Under the pieces are notes generated by a model. It made no database searches, was not told the origin of the DNA, and worked only from the letters and a program-made list of their open reading frames with translations. From Penicillium oxalicum (Eukaryota; Ascomycota; Eurotiomycetes; Eurotiales; Aspergillaceae): a stretch of DNA of 64,000 nucleotides. The stretch covers positions 3,658,001 to 3,722,000 of the forward strand of contig NC_064653.1 in the NCBI RefSeq assembly GCF_001723175.1, written 5' to 3'. This document shows positions 43,245-55,014 of this stretch, one piece after another; position 1 is the first letter of the stretch, and each line of letters begins with the position of its first letter. The position numbers and the translations under genes are program-made.

Positions 43245-46200
43245 CGTTGTGATGGAAAGAGAGAGAGAGAGAGAGAGAGAGAAAAAAAAATATGCAGGTC
43301 TCACGATCCAGTCGCGATCACAAAATGCAGACAGATGGAGATGTCCCTATAGGATTGCACCACGGCAAGGAAGAAATTGATAAGAAGTAAGAGTAAACTG
43401 CGAAGAAGTGGTCGATGATTTTGAAGACATGCTCTTTTTCCCATGATTCTACGGAGTGGGGCGATTGCGTGATTCCATGCTGATTCACACATTTGGAGCT
43501 GTTACGAGATGCCAAGTCCACGAGGCCCTGGAGAACCAACTCTCACTCGCTTGACCCAGGGCTTCATTGTGGAGTGGTAGCTTGGTATTCAAAGGTCCAG
43601 ACACTGGAGAGTAAGCCTGACCAGTCGACTGTCAAACACCGGAACTTGAGACGCGATACATGGTGGGCATTTCTTCACAAGATCCGACGTACTGGTCGTC
43701 TACAGGCCAAAAAAAAATTTCTGAGATGCATCTGCGCCAGGTTATGATGTATAAGGAAGCCATGTGGCAAACAAGGTTAAAGTTTTTTTTTTCCTTTTCT
43801 GTGCCAATGGGTGGACCCGGGCCGCCTTTGTTGGAATTCTCTGCGCACGCTGATAAGCGTCGAGTCTGTGCTTTTCGGGCCGAGTCTTGAGCCGATAGTG
43901 GAGATGACGGTGTCTCTCTCGTGGAGGGACCTTCTCTCCATCTAACAGCTATAGTACATTCTCCAGCGCAAACATACTTGGATGCCGGTACTTGATCAAA
44001 GTGACCGTGCAACTATCGCCGGCAGGAGATCAACTTGTTTCTTAGAATTCGTCCGGTGTTCCACATTCGGTCGAACTAGGCATGGAAAACTACTTGGAAA
44101 CCTGGTCATGAAATATAAACCTACTCTTTGGTGAATGAGCACGTTGATTTGTGTGGAGTCATTCTTTCAATCTAAATATTGCCTCTTAATCCACCCGATG
44201 ATGCTGGGTTGAGTCTGAATTGATTCAACAAGCATCCTTCCACAGCCGAGTGGATGTCATGAGCCCTCCGGGCCTGTCTCAGAGATGGCAGGTTTATCCA
44301 CAAACCAGTCCTTGGAAGTCCCACAGAGAAATGTTCCATCCATGTATTCGAATCGGCAGACTATGACAAATGACAAGGTTAGGAGGAAAAAGAATAAAGA
44401 TCTCTGGGGAGATTATCACCTGAAGAGTCTCATACATAGAACCAGTCCTGCTGAGCACAGATCGGGACGGGGAACACAAACGAGATGTGGAGGCATTTGC
44501 GATCCTGGCATCGATGATAATGGATCCAAAGTCAAGAGGTTAAAAAATGAATGTATATTATTAAATTTTGAGATTCGAGGTTATTAGATCCGGAAACGGG
44601 CCAGCCCGCTAGTGCACCCGCAGGGAGACATCTAGGACAGGGGGGGGGGGGGGGGTTCCGTTCCAACTCCATGACGTCGTGGGTGGAATGTACAAATACG
44701 CATGATGTCTACCGGCATGAGACCGCTTGAAAGGTGCTCAATATCCCTGTGAACCTAACTCGGCACTTTGCATGAGGAAATTTTGCCTCCTCGCAGACAA
44801 CCCAAATCGAGAAGCATCGGCCGCGTGGCCTAGCCCGATTTTTTGAGGCCCGAAGACGGAACCCGTATTCTCAGTTAACTGTACTGAGAGATTTCAAATC
44901 TTTGCGGTTCTATATCTGCTGGTAAAATCTCGATAACTTGAAGAGTCAAGATTCTTTGGGAGGGGAAAGAAAAAAAAATGAAATAAGAAGAAAAAAAAAT
45001 TAGCCGCAACCAGATCAACTTACTCGGGAGGACATTTCTACCGTTTGAAAAGTCTCATGTGGTTACTTTCTCCAAAGAGCAACAACTCTCCCTCTCATCG
45101 CTTATGATCGCCTAGCATTTATAGCTACTTCCTTAAGAAGCTCTCTGCATCACGGCAGGGATCCACCATGCATCGACATCGACCAGGAAGAGACGCCAAG
45201 TTAAAGCAGAACCCCCCCACCCTGGGCAATTCCAAATATGTCCTCATTTAAGCACCTGATGGGGCGGCCTTCAAATGCCTGCTCTTCTGCAAGACGGACT
45301 GTGTAATGTGTAGATACCCTCCTCCTAACCCACGACATCACATCACGGCCACATGCCAGCGAACCTCAAGGCCCGGCGATGCAGACGCAATAGATCATCC
45401 GCACGCGCGGAATTGCATTCCGCTCCCAAACTCAATTTTCGGATCGCTCTGTGGGGTAACCCCGGAGATCTTCGTGGCGCAATCACCTCGACACGACCCT
45501 TTCATGTATATGAGCGTTGATCGAGTGTGAACAGATCAGGCTGGGAGATGTCTGTTTTGCTCTATTTTTTATTTTTTTACTTTTGTTTTTGTTTTAATTT
45601 TCAGGATTTTCTGCAAATTTCCAAAGTGATATGACACCCTCAGGCGTATGCTTCAAGGTTGATTTTGCTGATCGGCCAGAACTGAATAGATGCCGCGGCT
45701 CCGCCGAGTCTCGATTAAGTCGACGCAATTGGAATGGTCTGCCGTTGCGCCTCCCTTAGAATGCGGCATTTGGCTCTCTTAGACTTTTTGAATTTTTGAC
45801 ACGTGAGTAAGGAGGGGGCGGAAAGCACCTGCAAGCCAAGAATTCTCGTCTCGATCTTTCTGGTGGGTTGGGCATCTGTTGAAACTTTCTTCCGCAAATC
45901 ATTCACTACTGGGGGTCTTGGGGGAGGGGGAGAGCGGGGGAAAGATTTGACCGTGTTGATCACTGCGCGGTGGAGTGATGCGAGTGGATTGCAGCTGGTC
46001 GCACAAAGAGAAAGCTGGGCACCGGATACTCAGCAGAAGAGGGGAAAGGAGAAAGGGGGAGGGGACAAGAATGTACAAATAGTCGGTAGGTTCACTCGTG
46101 TCTGCGGTCGGGAGGCAACTTGCCATTGCTCTTCATTTCTGTCTACTTTCGATATTGACTTGACTTTGTGTCAGTAATCAACGCTGGACTCAAGTCTTTC

Positions 46201-46263
46201 TTCTCTATCCATCTCTTCCCTATCATCTTTGGGCGACTCTCCCAGTCAACTCGAATCGGAACC
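43245..46263. other. 3-kb divergent intergenic region
   Basis: Between UNC93-like (-) and GMC oxidoreductase (+). It includes 16 G at 44640-44655, A-rich tracts near 44970-45000 and T-rich tracts near 45560-45600. Short frames (the longest about 125 codons) have no recognisable motif. A transposon or RNA gene was looked for and not found. Confidence 0.4.
43259..43281. repeat. (GA)n microsatellite in the UNC93 5' leader
   Basis: About 11-12 GA units directly upstream of the UNC93-like start codon, followed by nine A. On the coding strand this is a (TC)n tract, a common feature of fungal leaders. Confidence 0.9.
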
Positions 46264-48434
46264 ATGGGCTCACACGGTCCAGCACAAGACGCCGGGGCGT
46301 CCATGTGCTCTGTGGATGAGTTTGTAAACACCTCGTTTGACTATGTCATTTGTGGCGGCGGCACAGCGGGCTGTACGATTGCTGCACGACTCAGTGAGAA
46401 CCCGGATGTGACGGTGGGAGTGGTTGAAGCGGGCAAGTATCGCATTGGAGATCCTCTCGTGGATACACCGGCGGCATTTTTCCAGATGTTTGAGGACCCT
46501 GAATATGACTGGTGCTTGTACAGTGCACCACAGGTAAGAACCAGCGCATCAAAATCTTCACGCGGACGAGAGAGTAAAAAAGGGGGCAGCACTCTGATTT
46601 GAAAGCGTACAGAAACATAATCGAGGACGCGTTCACCATATCCCCCGAGGGAAAATGGTGGGCGGCTCGAGTGGTATCAACTATATGATGTATGTTCGAG
46701 GATCTACCCAAGATTACGATGATTGGGCGGAGCTGGTCGAGGATGACGGCTGGCGGGCCGATATTATGCAGCAATATATGCGCAGACACCAGGTATGCAC
46801 CATTCCCACGAGACAGTCTCCTAAAGCGTGCGAGGTTTCAGATCTAATTTGGTTCCGGGGAGAATTTAGACTCTCGAGCCCTACGATGAAGCCATGACCG
46901 ATCGTTCCACAATGCCGCTCGTCGGTGAATTCCACGGCACAACTGGACCGGTCCGAACAAGCTTCAACGACACCGTTCTCCCCATTGAAAGAGACATCAT
47001 CAAGGCGTGTGATGAGACTTCTGGAATCTCCAAAAAGCCCACTGATCCCTGGAGTGGCGATCACATTGGGTTCTACCATACCCTCGGTGCGATCGTCCGC
47101 ACCGGCCCAAACAAGGGCAAGCGAAGCTACGCCGGTCGTGGATACTACGAGCCCAACAAGACAAGGCCCAATCTCAAGATCCTGTGCTCCGCCTTGATCA
47201 ACAAGGTCGTCCTGGACGGCCACAAAGCCACGGGAGTGAGCCTCTCCCACGGTGGCAAAGACTACCAAGTGGGCGTCAAACGCGAGGTGATTGTCTGCGG
47301 TGGCGCGCTCAAATCCCCCCAGATCCTTGAGCTTTCTGGTATCGGCGACCCGGAAGTCTTAGAGGCCGCGGGCGTTGACTGTAAAGTGGTGAACCGGGCC
47401 ATTGGTGCCAATTTCCAAGATCATGCGATGACCTTTGCCGTCTTTACCACTCAGCCCGGCACCATGACTCTCGATACCCTCCATCAGGTCCCCGAGGCAA
47501 TGCAGCAGGCGCAGCAGCAGTATGCCGAAATGGCCAGTGGCCCGCTGAGCTGTACATCCACCGTGCAGGGCTTTTTCCCAGCCAAGACCGTCATGTCTCA
47601 GAGTGAACTCGAGGCTGCGATCCAGAGCATTCGAGAGGTCAAACCCACCAGCGATTTCCACCAGCGACAGTTGCAGCAGGTCATCAAGCATCTCGAGAGT
47701 GACAAGTCTGCCAACATCCAGATGGTTCTGGTTCCGGCAACGGGCAACGTGGACGGCATCGAGCATCAAAAAGTCATTTTCCCACCCGCGTCGCCTGAGA
47801 ATCCTGCAGGTGTGACATTTGCCATGTGTTTGCAGTATCCCGTCGCTCGAGGATACGTTCACATCAATAGTTCTGGTAAACCTCCCCTCACTGCACGACG
47901 GCGATTCCCAACCCCCCCGTCGCCAGCCCTCTCAAAGAGCCAAACCTGACACCCACCTGGATTTTTTTTTAAAGTGATTTCCTTACTGACTTGCTGATTC
48001 CCTCTCTAGATCCGACTGCACCACCCGTCATCCAACCAAACTACGCCGGCCACGAAGCCGACGTCGCAGTGCTGGGCGCCGGTCTCCGTTGGGCCGACAA
48101 GGTCCGCCACTCATCACACCTCAAATCCACCATCACCGGCCGAGTGGTCCCCGCCCCGAGCGTGGATCTAAACGATATGGCCGCGGCCAAGGAAGCTGTG
48201 CACGACGTCGTACTGGGTGAGTATCACGTCTGCGGCTCCGTCGCAATGGGCGACGCTCTGGACTCTCGTCTGCGTGTCAAGGGCGTCGAGGGGCTTCGAG
48301 TGGCGGACGCCTCGATCTTCCCGAACAATGTGAGTGGGAACATTGTCAGTAGCGTATACGCAGTGGCTGAGAAAGCGGCGGATATGATCCGTGCGGATTG
48401 GGATTCTGCACCTTTGAAGGAGACCGTGGTGTGA
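46264..48434 (+). CDS. GMC-family FAD oxidoreductase (alcohol/choline oxidase type)
   Basis: FAD-dependent oxidoreductase of the glucose-methanol-choline family, 626 residues from exons 46264-46533, 46613-46792, 46870-47875 and 48010-48434. The first splice (acceptor at 46611-46612) restores KHNRGRVHHIPRGKMVGGSS, the GMC signature 1 region. The dinucleotide motif CGGGTAGCTIAARLSE lies at about 30-46; signature 2 (GGALKSPQILELSGIG) is in exon 3. The catalytic His is His558 (EYHVCGSVAMG) and the partner Asn is Asn596 (NNVSGN). No signal peptide is evident, so the enzyme is probably intracellular, unlike secreted aryl-alcohol or glucose oxidases. The substrate is unknown. Confidence 0.92.
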
Positions 48435-48845
48435 TTCCTGGTCAGGTCGGAGGTGAAGTGAAAGGTCCTATTGGCGTGAGCGGAAAGGTGGGAAGGAAAT
48501 GTTTATATGGGGGGGGGTTTCCCCTCCTTGTAGGTACCTATGGACCTTTGAAGTGCTCTTCCATGTTTCTTTTCTTTTTTTTGTTTCCAGATGAGAATCC
48601 GAGGGTCAATGATCCAGTATCGTGCACATATATTATGGGGACTGTATCGCATCGAGTTTTCGATCTAGATTGAGTCTCTATGTATTCGTTTTCGTTCTGT
48701 ATGTGCATCGCTTTGGAGTGCTTTGAAATCGTGATTGCCATTTTTTGTCGAGAACTCGGAACTAGATTTCCGACTGCAATTTGTCGGTGGATGGTACTTT
48801 TGGTCTTTTTTTTTTCTCGCCGTGCGACGGTCACAATCCTCCCTT

Positions 48846-48868
48846 TCTACTAGAGTCACTCTAGTAGA
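48846..48868. repeat. 23-nt inverted repeat (11-bp arms)
   Basis: The arms TCTACTAGAGT and ACTCTAGTAGA flank a single C. It lies 410 bp downstream of the GMC stop in non-coding sequence. It could be a dimeric regulator site or a hairpin, or chance; no second copy was noticed. Confidence 0.7.
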
Positions 48869-50040
48869 GTGGACACAGGACCTTGGCTGCATGACTCGGG
48901 TGGCTAAGCTATTTCAATGGCTTGTGACGGATCCACCATTTTCCAATTCTTTCTTGGCGAGTCATGCTTCTCCCTCTTTCTCTCTGAACTGTGGACTTTA
49001 GAGAATGGAGTATGAACACCTTGGATAGTGTCCAGCGCGCGACAACATGATGCACATTCTGACCGATTAAATATGAGATCCTGTCGGGTAGCACAGATCG
49101 AACAAGAAGTGTATATTCTGTACTGCGTAGCAGAGTAATCCATTCTAGTGCGATAAACCATAACAAACGGCAAGTTCTCAGTATAAACAAAAAGCATAAA
49201 ACACCTTCACAGAGCGGACGTCCTCGTCTACCGTCCTTTCTACCCGTGACTAACCAGTAAGGACCAAAAATTCAAGTACAATTTGCCCAGTTTGGCTTTG
49301 GTCCCTCCACTGGCCGACTCCAAGGGACTCTGCAGCAGGTGGGAGGAACAAAAGAGGGAGAAAAGGACGCGAGCCACGACTCAGTAGCGAAGTACTGAGC
49401 AGCTCGACATTTTCTCGCGAGAATCGGGGCAACGAGCCCATCCTGCAATACTCATGATCGCAGTCTCATTAAGTTAGGTATCTCAACTGATTATATCCAT
49501 GATGGCTTGCGGGTGGAAAGTATCCGATAGGATCCTGCTCTCAGCCCTATGCAGGACATGGAGGGGGCCCATGCATCACAGGATCAGACACGAGGTGAGC
49601 GATAATGCATGCGATAAGCGGATCAAGGTTTGGGGGCGGTGGTGATTCTCAGTCTATGCTTTGGCTGTAGTTTCTCCTTGGTTTATGATGGAGCTTTTGA
49701 ACCGGGACTCTAGTGCTCTCCGTCTACAGGATGTAGCCTGTCGGCTGCCGCTAAATTTGAAGCTCAGATCCCGGTGGTGCGGCGCCGTTGGATGATGCGA
49801 CATTAACCTGCAGGGTCGTTGGTGGGCCGGCCAGGCCGGAGTCTTGTTGGTGGGCTCATCCGAGCTAGTTTCGAGGCCTAAAATCTCTGTACAGCTTTTA
49901 GCCGTCCGTCATGACGCACCTGCGCCAATCCCAGTGCAGTAGTGACATTATTTGTGACTGCGTGGAGCGATCATTGTACTGCCCGACAAGGACGGTTTAA
50001 ATGGGCAGAGGGGCAGGTGGTATTCACAGCCTCTTTTGTA

Positions 50041-50065
50041 TGTGTGTGTGTGTGTGTGTGTGTGT
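50041..50065. repeat. (TG)n microsatellite
   Basis: About 12 TG units in the intergenic region upstream of vtc1. Confidence 0.95.
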
Positions 50066-50742
50066 TTCATTACTCAATAGTAGAATCGACAATGGCCGCA
50101 GATCATGTGAGTAGACAGAATAGACATTCCATCCTCGGTTGTCGCACAAAGCCGTGGCCAGTCCCAGTGTGCTGGTCTCAGTCCCCAACCGAGCCCGACT
50201 GGCTGGTCAGGTGACTTTGGAAAAAGTTCTCACAGCAAAGGGACGCACGTGCCGGCTGGGCTTCATGTGAACGGTCGAGCCACACCGCCCTAGTCCGGAT
50301 GTGGACTAGCAGGGGGGGCAGTGAGTCCGTCGCAAGCTCTCGAGTGTCGACGGGGCGAGTCTCGACTGTGACCTGCCGTCATTGGGAGCTCAATCGGCTC
50401 CGCTCAAGACTGCCACGGGAATAGCTCAACTTCGCTTCGTTTCCACCGCGGTGCCGGACCTCGTTTCCAAATTCTCCTCCCTCACCGTCAGATATTCTCG
50501 CAAGCTCAACCGATCACAAGGGGGGTTTATTGGGTTCCTCTCAAAGCACTTGCTACGCGGCTTTTCCAGGGCATCTCAATTGATTCCAGTCTTTGCCTCG
50601 TCGGTCTGCTCCATTGAAATTGCAACCCGTGGTGCACATTTCCTGTTGCGGCAATTCAATCCTCCAATTGACACCACCCCGCCTCCTCCTGCCCATCTTC
50701 GTCTTCCTCCTACTCTTTCTGCCCTCGTCTGAATCCTTGACC

Positions 50743-51310
50743 ATGTCGAGTCAACCTCTGCTTCAGACCGCTCCTGGTAAGTCAATGCCCATCTTCCTGC
50801 CCCAGTCGAGAACGCGGCAAGATCGTTCTTGATCCAGTTGCTTGCCTTACCATCACGTCGATTGCCAATTGCCAATTGCCCTGCACAACTGCCCCCCAAG
50901 AGACACACTCCGATCAATGAGAGTTCTCCTTCACTAACCCATTTGTCTCCCTGTTCTCCTCAGGCAAGCGCATTGCTCTCCCCACTCGCGTCGAGCCCAA
51001 GGTCTTTTTCGCCAACGAACGTACCTTTCTCTCATGGTTGAACTTTACCGTCATTCTCGGCGGTCTCGCCGTCGGTCTGCTCAACTTTGGTGACCGTATT
51101 GGCCGCATTTCCGCCGCCCTGTTCACCATTATCGCCATGGCGGCGATGATCTACGCCGTCGTCACGTTCCATTGGCGTGCGCAAAGTATTCGTCGTCGGG
51201 GTCAGAGTGGATTTGATGACCGCTTCGGTCCTACCGTCCTGGCCGTTGCACTGTTGGCCGCGGTTGTGGTGAACTTTATCCTGCGCATGCGGGATAACGA
51301 GTTTAACTAG
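50743..51310 (+). CDS. vtc1: Vacuolar transporter chaperone subunit Vtc1
   Basis: Vtc1 is the small membrane subunit of the VTC polyphosphate polymerase complex on vacuole and ER membranes. Exon 1 (50743-50776) and exon 2 (50964-51310) join through a 187-nt GTAAGT/TCAG intron to 126 residues. Family features are the DUF202-type start [29 protein letters not shown] (first part shown at residues 13-41), then three membrane segments: [37 protein letters not shown] and [17 protein letters not shown], with RRRG between the second and third. The length matches yeast Vtc1. Nothing unusual is seen. Confidence 0.97.
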
Positions 51311-52171
51311 GTCGTTGCAAATCGATAAGGGCCCTTGAGGATTGTCGCCGTTGGGAGTCAACTCTTTTGAAGGTGTTGGGTTTCTCGCGAAGAAAACCTT
51401 CTCTCGCTATCACGATAGCATGACCTGCCGCCACTTTTGGTTTTCTCGGCCGTTCTCTCTTGCGATTTACGTCTCCTGGCCCTCGATGGGCGGGGGTTTT
51501 GTTGACTTTTTTTGTTCCGTGTACCGAGCGGTGTCCTTTTTGGCCTCTTTCCGGCTGTACGCAAGATTTTCACAGTCTTTGTGCTCTGCTCGATATCCAC
51601 CATGATGTACATTCGCATATGTGTCCCTTGAGGGGGAGGGGTTTTTTTTCCTGGCGCATTGTTGCTTGAATTTTATCTGGATGCTCGTTGTTTTCTTGAT
51701 TTTGTTCTGCATATGATCCTTTTCATCAAAATATGATACCTCTTGTTGCCGTCATGGAGTACGAAAATCTTCACAGCCTCGATTTTGAGAACGGACTCTG
51801 TTTCGTAGTGTGGACAGAACCAGAAGTACCATCATCTTTGGACGCGGAATGGGCGATTAAACAGTAATGGCCCTATTTCCAGTGCAGTGCTGACAGCGTC
51901 GAGCGCGGACTATCGAGTATACTAGGAATATGGCGGTGTTTGACCGCGGTGATATTCGGTGCCTTGCGGAAGAGGAGATGTAATCTACGAGTGGCATCTC
52001 TCTCAACCACTTCGAGTTCCTCTATGGTCAGTCCTTCCAAGGGTGTGTTAGCCTGGCACAAGCAGAAGAAGACCAGTTCAATTAAACTATGCCACTCGTG
52101 GGCTGAATGATAAAGTTGCTCACAGGAGGGATAGGGTCACCCAATATCAATCACACACGTCCTCTCACCTT
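51311..52171. other. Intergenic between convergent genes, one coding-like minus-strand exon
   Basis: The minus-strand frame 51873-52061 (62 residues) contains a helix-like stretch (GLTIEELEVVERDATRRLHL) and is preceded by a good acceptor (CTTGTGCCAG) at about 52045. No convincing upstream exon exists before the GH5 gene's stop, so it stays unassigned. Confidence 0.3.
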
Positions 52172-53422
52172 CTATTGACAATAATCCTTTACCACAACCT
52201 CTCCCTCCAACAAACCCTCTGCGACAAACTTCTCATAACTCCAGTAATCCTCCTTCATCCCTTCCCCCACCACCGCCGCATCGCTGAAATACCTGGCTGT
52301 CCAATAGGCACTGCCCCGCGTGAACTGCGCCCAGGCCGACAATCCCGCCCGCAGACTTTGGCCTCGTTGGGCCAACTCATTCTTCCCTCCAGTTTGAATC
52401 GCCCACTCGCCCACAAATGTCGGAAACTTGCCATCTCCCGCCGACGCCCGGGCATCGCGGCAGATATACGTTGACACATTCGCACTCGTCGCCTCCGGGA
52501 ACTGGAAATAGTAATGATGCAGATCAAACACGATATTCTCCGATGCATCGAAAAAGGGTGCCCAATACTCCTCCGTCTTGAAACTTCCCTGCAGCATCAC
52601 GGGGATTCGGGTGTTGACCTTTTTCACGCGCGCAATCACCGCCCGGAAGTATCGGGTCAGCCACTGTGCCCCGTCCTCCGACAAGGCCGCGGGCGTGCCA
52701 AAGGTGGAGAAGTCATGATTGTCAACGGGCTCGTTGATCGGCTCGATCGTGTAGCTCTGCGGACTGGACGAGTCCTGCACGAACGCGACGAGCGCGTCCA
52801 CCGCGCGAAGTGACCAGTCCAATGCCGTGTCGTTGAACCACCACCCCCAGTGACCAACCTTTTCGCCAATGTCGAGCCCATTAGTCCCGCCTGGGAGTGA
52901 GTGCAGGTCGATGATGATGTGCATGCCATGCTTGTGGATCGCATGGTCTGCAATCTTGCGCAGGTGCTGTTGCTGGTGACCCGAGTACAGTTGGGAGCCG
53001 GGGACTTTGACCCACGCCGCGTAGGTAGTGGGGATACGAAGGATGGAGACCCCGGCGGCAGCGAGCGAGTCGATATCCTCCGGGGTGATGAAGGTCTTGT
53101 AACGGTCTTCAAAGACTTGGGCACAGCGGTGCGGTCCAAGAGTGGCGCAGATGGTCCATTCGTCTGAGGCGTTGGCGCCGTAGGTAGACCACCATTTTGT
53201 ATCGATGGTGGATTCTTGTTCGAGCCACCCTCCGAGATTGACGCCGTGACCGGAGAAGGTGCGCCAGTTGATGTAATCTGGATTGGGGTTGGAGTTGGGG
53301 CTTTTGCCCGAGAGATTGCACGATGAATCGGAGGAGGTCGTTATTGGAGAGGCGAGTATCTTGTCAGAAAACACCGCCACTGCCAGGATGGCAAAGCAAG
53401 ATACTGATGAGAGAAGACGCAT
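52172..53422 (-). CDS. Secreted GH5 exo-beta-1,3-glucanase-like enzyme
   Basis: Glycoside hydrolase family 5 enzyme of the fungal exo-beta-1,3-glucanase type, acting on cell-wall glucan. A single exon of 416 residues starting at 53422 (MRLLSSVSCFAILAVAVFS, signal peptide to about residue 24). Visible hallmarks are GVNLGGWLEQES (about 60-72), ILRIPTTYAAWV, IIIDLHSLPGG, the acid/base motif IEPINEP with catalytic Glu, an HHYYFQF segment, and the nucleophile motif FVGEWAIQTGG. Several N-x-S/T sites fit a secreted glycoprotein. A different glucan such as beta-1,6 cannot be excluded from sequence alone. Confidence 0.92.
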   Translation of the reverse strand: MRLLSSVSCFAILAVAVFSDKILASPITTSSDSSCNLSGKSPNSNPNPDYINWRTFSGHGVNLGGWLEQESTIDTKWWSTYGANASDEWTICATLGPHRCAQVFEDRYKTFITPEDIDSLAAAGVSILRIPTTYAAWVKVPGSQLYSGHQQQHLRKIADHAIHKHGMHIIIDLHSLPGGTNGLDIGEKVGHWGWWFNDTALDWSLRAVDALVAFVQDSSSPQSYTIEPINEPVDNHDFSTFGTPAALSEDGAQWLTRYFRAVIARVKKVNTRIPVMLQGSFKTEEYWAPFFDASENIVFDLHHYYFQFPEATSANVSTYICRDARASAGDGKFPTFVGEWAIQTGGKNELAQRGQSLRAGLSAWAQFTRGSAYWTARYFSDAAVVGEGMKEDYWSYEKFVAEGLLEGEVVVKDYCQ

Positions 53423-55014
53423 CTTTGTAAGAGACAACCTTGAACCCGACCTTCACCACGCTCCTGGAGGGCACAATCCGTAATGATACTCTTTAAACCA
53501 GTCGCAAATCGATCCGCCCTTTTATACCATCCATGCAACCCCGGATTCTCCACTTTTTCCATGCCGGGTTCTCCATGTTTTCAGCGAAATTAAAGTTACG
53601 TCTCTTTCTCCTGATTCGCCTCGGCTTCATTAGATCCCTTCAAGTTCGTCCAGACGTCAACTCGCTCACAATAACACCGAGCCGTGGAGCCACTATACCA
53701 CCTGTACTCTCTCCTCTCCTCTCTCCTCTTCCCGTAACTGCAAGTCTCAGCATCCACGGATTTCATCACTCCCATCTCGTGTCTATGCCTTGATCAGGTA
53801 TTCCCAGCAATTCTTCCCCCATACTTTTCCATCGACTCCCCCGACTTCCACTCCACTCCACCTCCACCCAACCCCAACTCCGGGCCAGAATTTCAACCCG
53901 AGCAAATCCCGAAGTTTTCCCCCGCCTTTCTCCTACTTTGAGAATTTATTATTTACTTTTTTTGGACCTATCATATGTGTCGGAGTCTCGGATATCCCAG
54001 TGTCTTTGAGCACCCACGTGGCGTTCCTAATTGCATCGAACGACTTGGGCTCTGCCTCTGCGGAAAAAATCAAAGCCGATGGGAGAGGCCCTGGTTCAGT
54101 CGGGAATTCCGAAACTTTCGGCTGTGATTCCCCTCGATTCGGCCAGTTTATGGAAAGTTCCGAATTTTGGGGACTTTGAGATTTCGAGTATTCTGGACGG
54201 ACAACACAATCGCTCTTGGTATTGAATTATCGGTGTCCAGCTAGCTAATCAGGTTGTTATCCTACGATAGAAGGTTTTGCAGAAGTTCTCTTTACAATCC
54301 GAGGTTCCTGGAATATATGATATAAGGTAACTATCACTCGCTTAGGAGGCGTTTGAACTATATATTTCATGAGGAAGCACCATCCATACCTACTTTGGAA
54401 ATTCAATTGCGCCCTCTTGGGTTTGAGCTATTTGGAATCACTTGAGGCAAGAAGGAAAGATTAAGAGGATGAGGTCTTCTGTAAGGGCAAAGCACCTATC
54501 AAGAGACAAGACCACATTTAAAGGGAATGGAATTACGGTTCACTACCATGGTGGCGCGCATCTTAACGTTGCGGTAATCGCGGTGATAGCGGCAGTAGCA
54601 GCAGCAGCGCATATGCATTGCATCAGTCGTCCTAATGACACCTTACGGCCGTCAATACATGCCAGAAGGTCCCGTCTCAGACGGAGACTGAATAGAGTAG
54701 GGAAAGAGATGTGGAAATAACAGAAACTCACATCTCCGGACACCGCCATCCTTTACTGTCTTCATCCTCTACTGTCTTCATCCTCTACTGTCTTCATCCT
54801 CTACTGTCTTCATCCTCTACTGTCTTCATCCTCTACTGTCTTCATCCTCTCGCGTTTCTTTTTTCGTCCTGTCCTCCTACCTCCTACCCCGTAGGCCCCA
54901 CACTCACAGTCTTTTACTGCCGTAGGAATCCCCGTACATCTACCTTCTGACGGGAGAAAGAGAGAAGAAAATAAAAAATGAAATGAAAAGGAATAAACAA
55001 GACTGAGCATGTAA
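53423..55014. other. 1.6-kb intergenic region with tandem repeat
   Basis: Between GH5 and the acetolactate decarboxylase. A CT-rich leader-like stretch occurs near 53690-53900. Apart from the 16-bp tandem repeat at 54754-54849 nothing is supported. Confidence 0.4.
54754..54849. repeat. Six tandem copies of a 16-bp unit
   Basis: The unit TACTGTCTTCATCCTC is repeated six times without mismatch from 54754 to 54849. It is a minisatellite just 3' of the acetolactate decarboxylase gene. Copy number is likely to vary between strains. Confidence 0.95.

Larger units (their letters stand above)
48435..50742. other. 2.3-kb intergenic region with palindrome and GT repeat
   Basis: Between the GMC gene and vtc1, both on +. 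It contains a 23-nt near-perfect palindrome (48846-48868) and a (TG)n repeat (50041-50065). A minus-strand frame near 49055-49155 has two CxxC pairs but no further support. The last 350 bases are CT-rich, likely the vtc1 leader. Confidence 0.4.

Noticed and set aside
44640..44655. Poly-G tracts here, at 16640-16656 and at 59995-60006 as regulatory elements
   Set aside because: Simple homopolymers with no flanking structure; no function can be supported.
46725..47268. 184-codon antisense frame inside the GMC gene
   Set aside because: It overlaps a confidently identified enzyme exon and has no family resemblance.
49055..49155. Zinc-ribbon-like frame with two CxxC pairs on the minus strand
   Set aside because: Only about 50 codons with no splice-supported continuation; likely chance.
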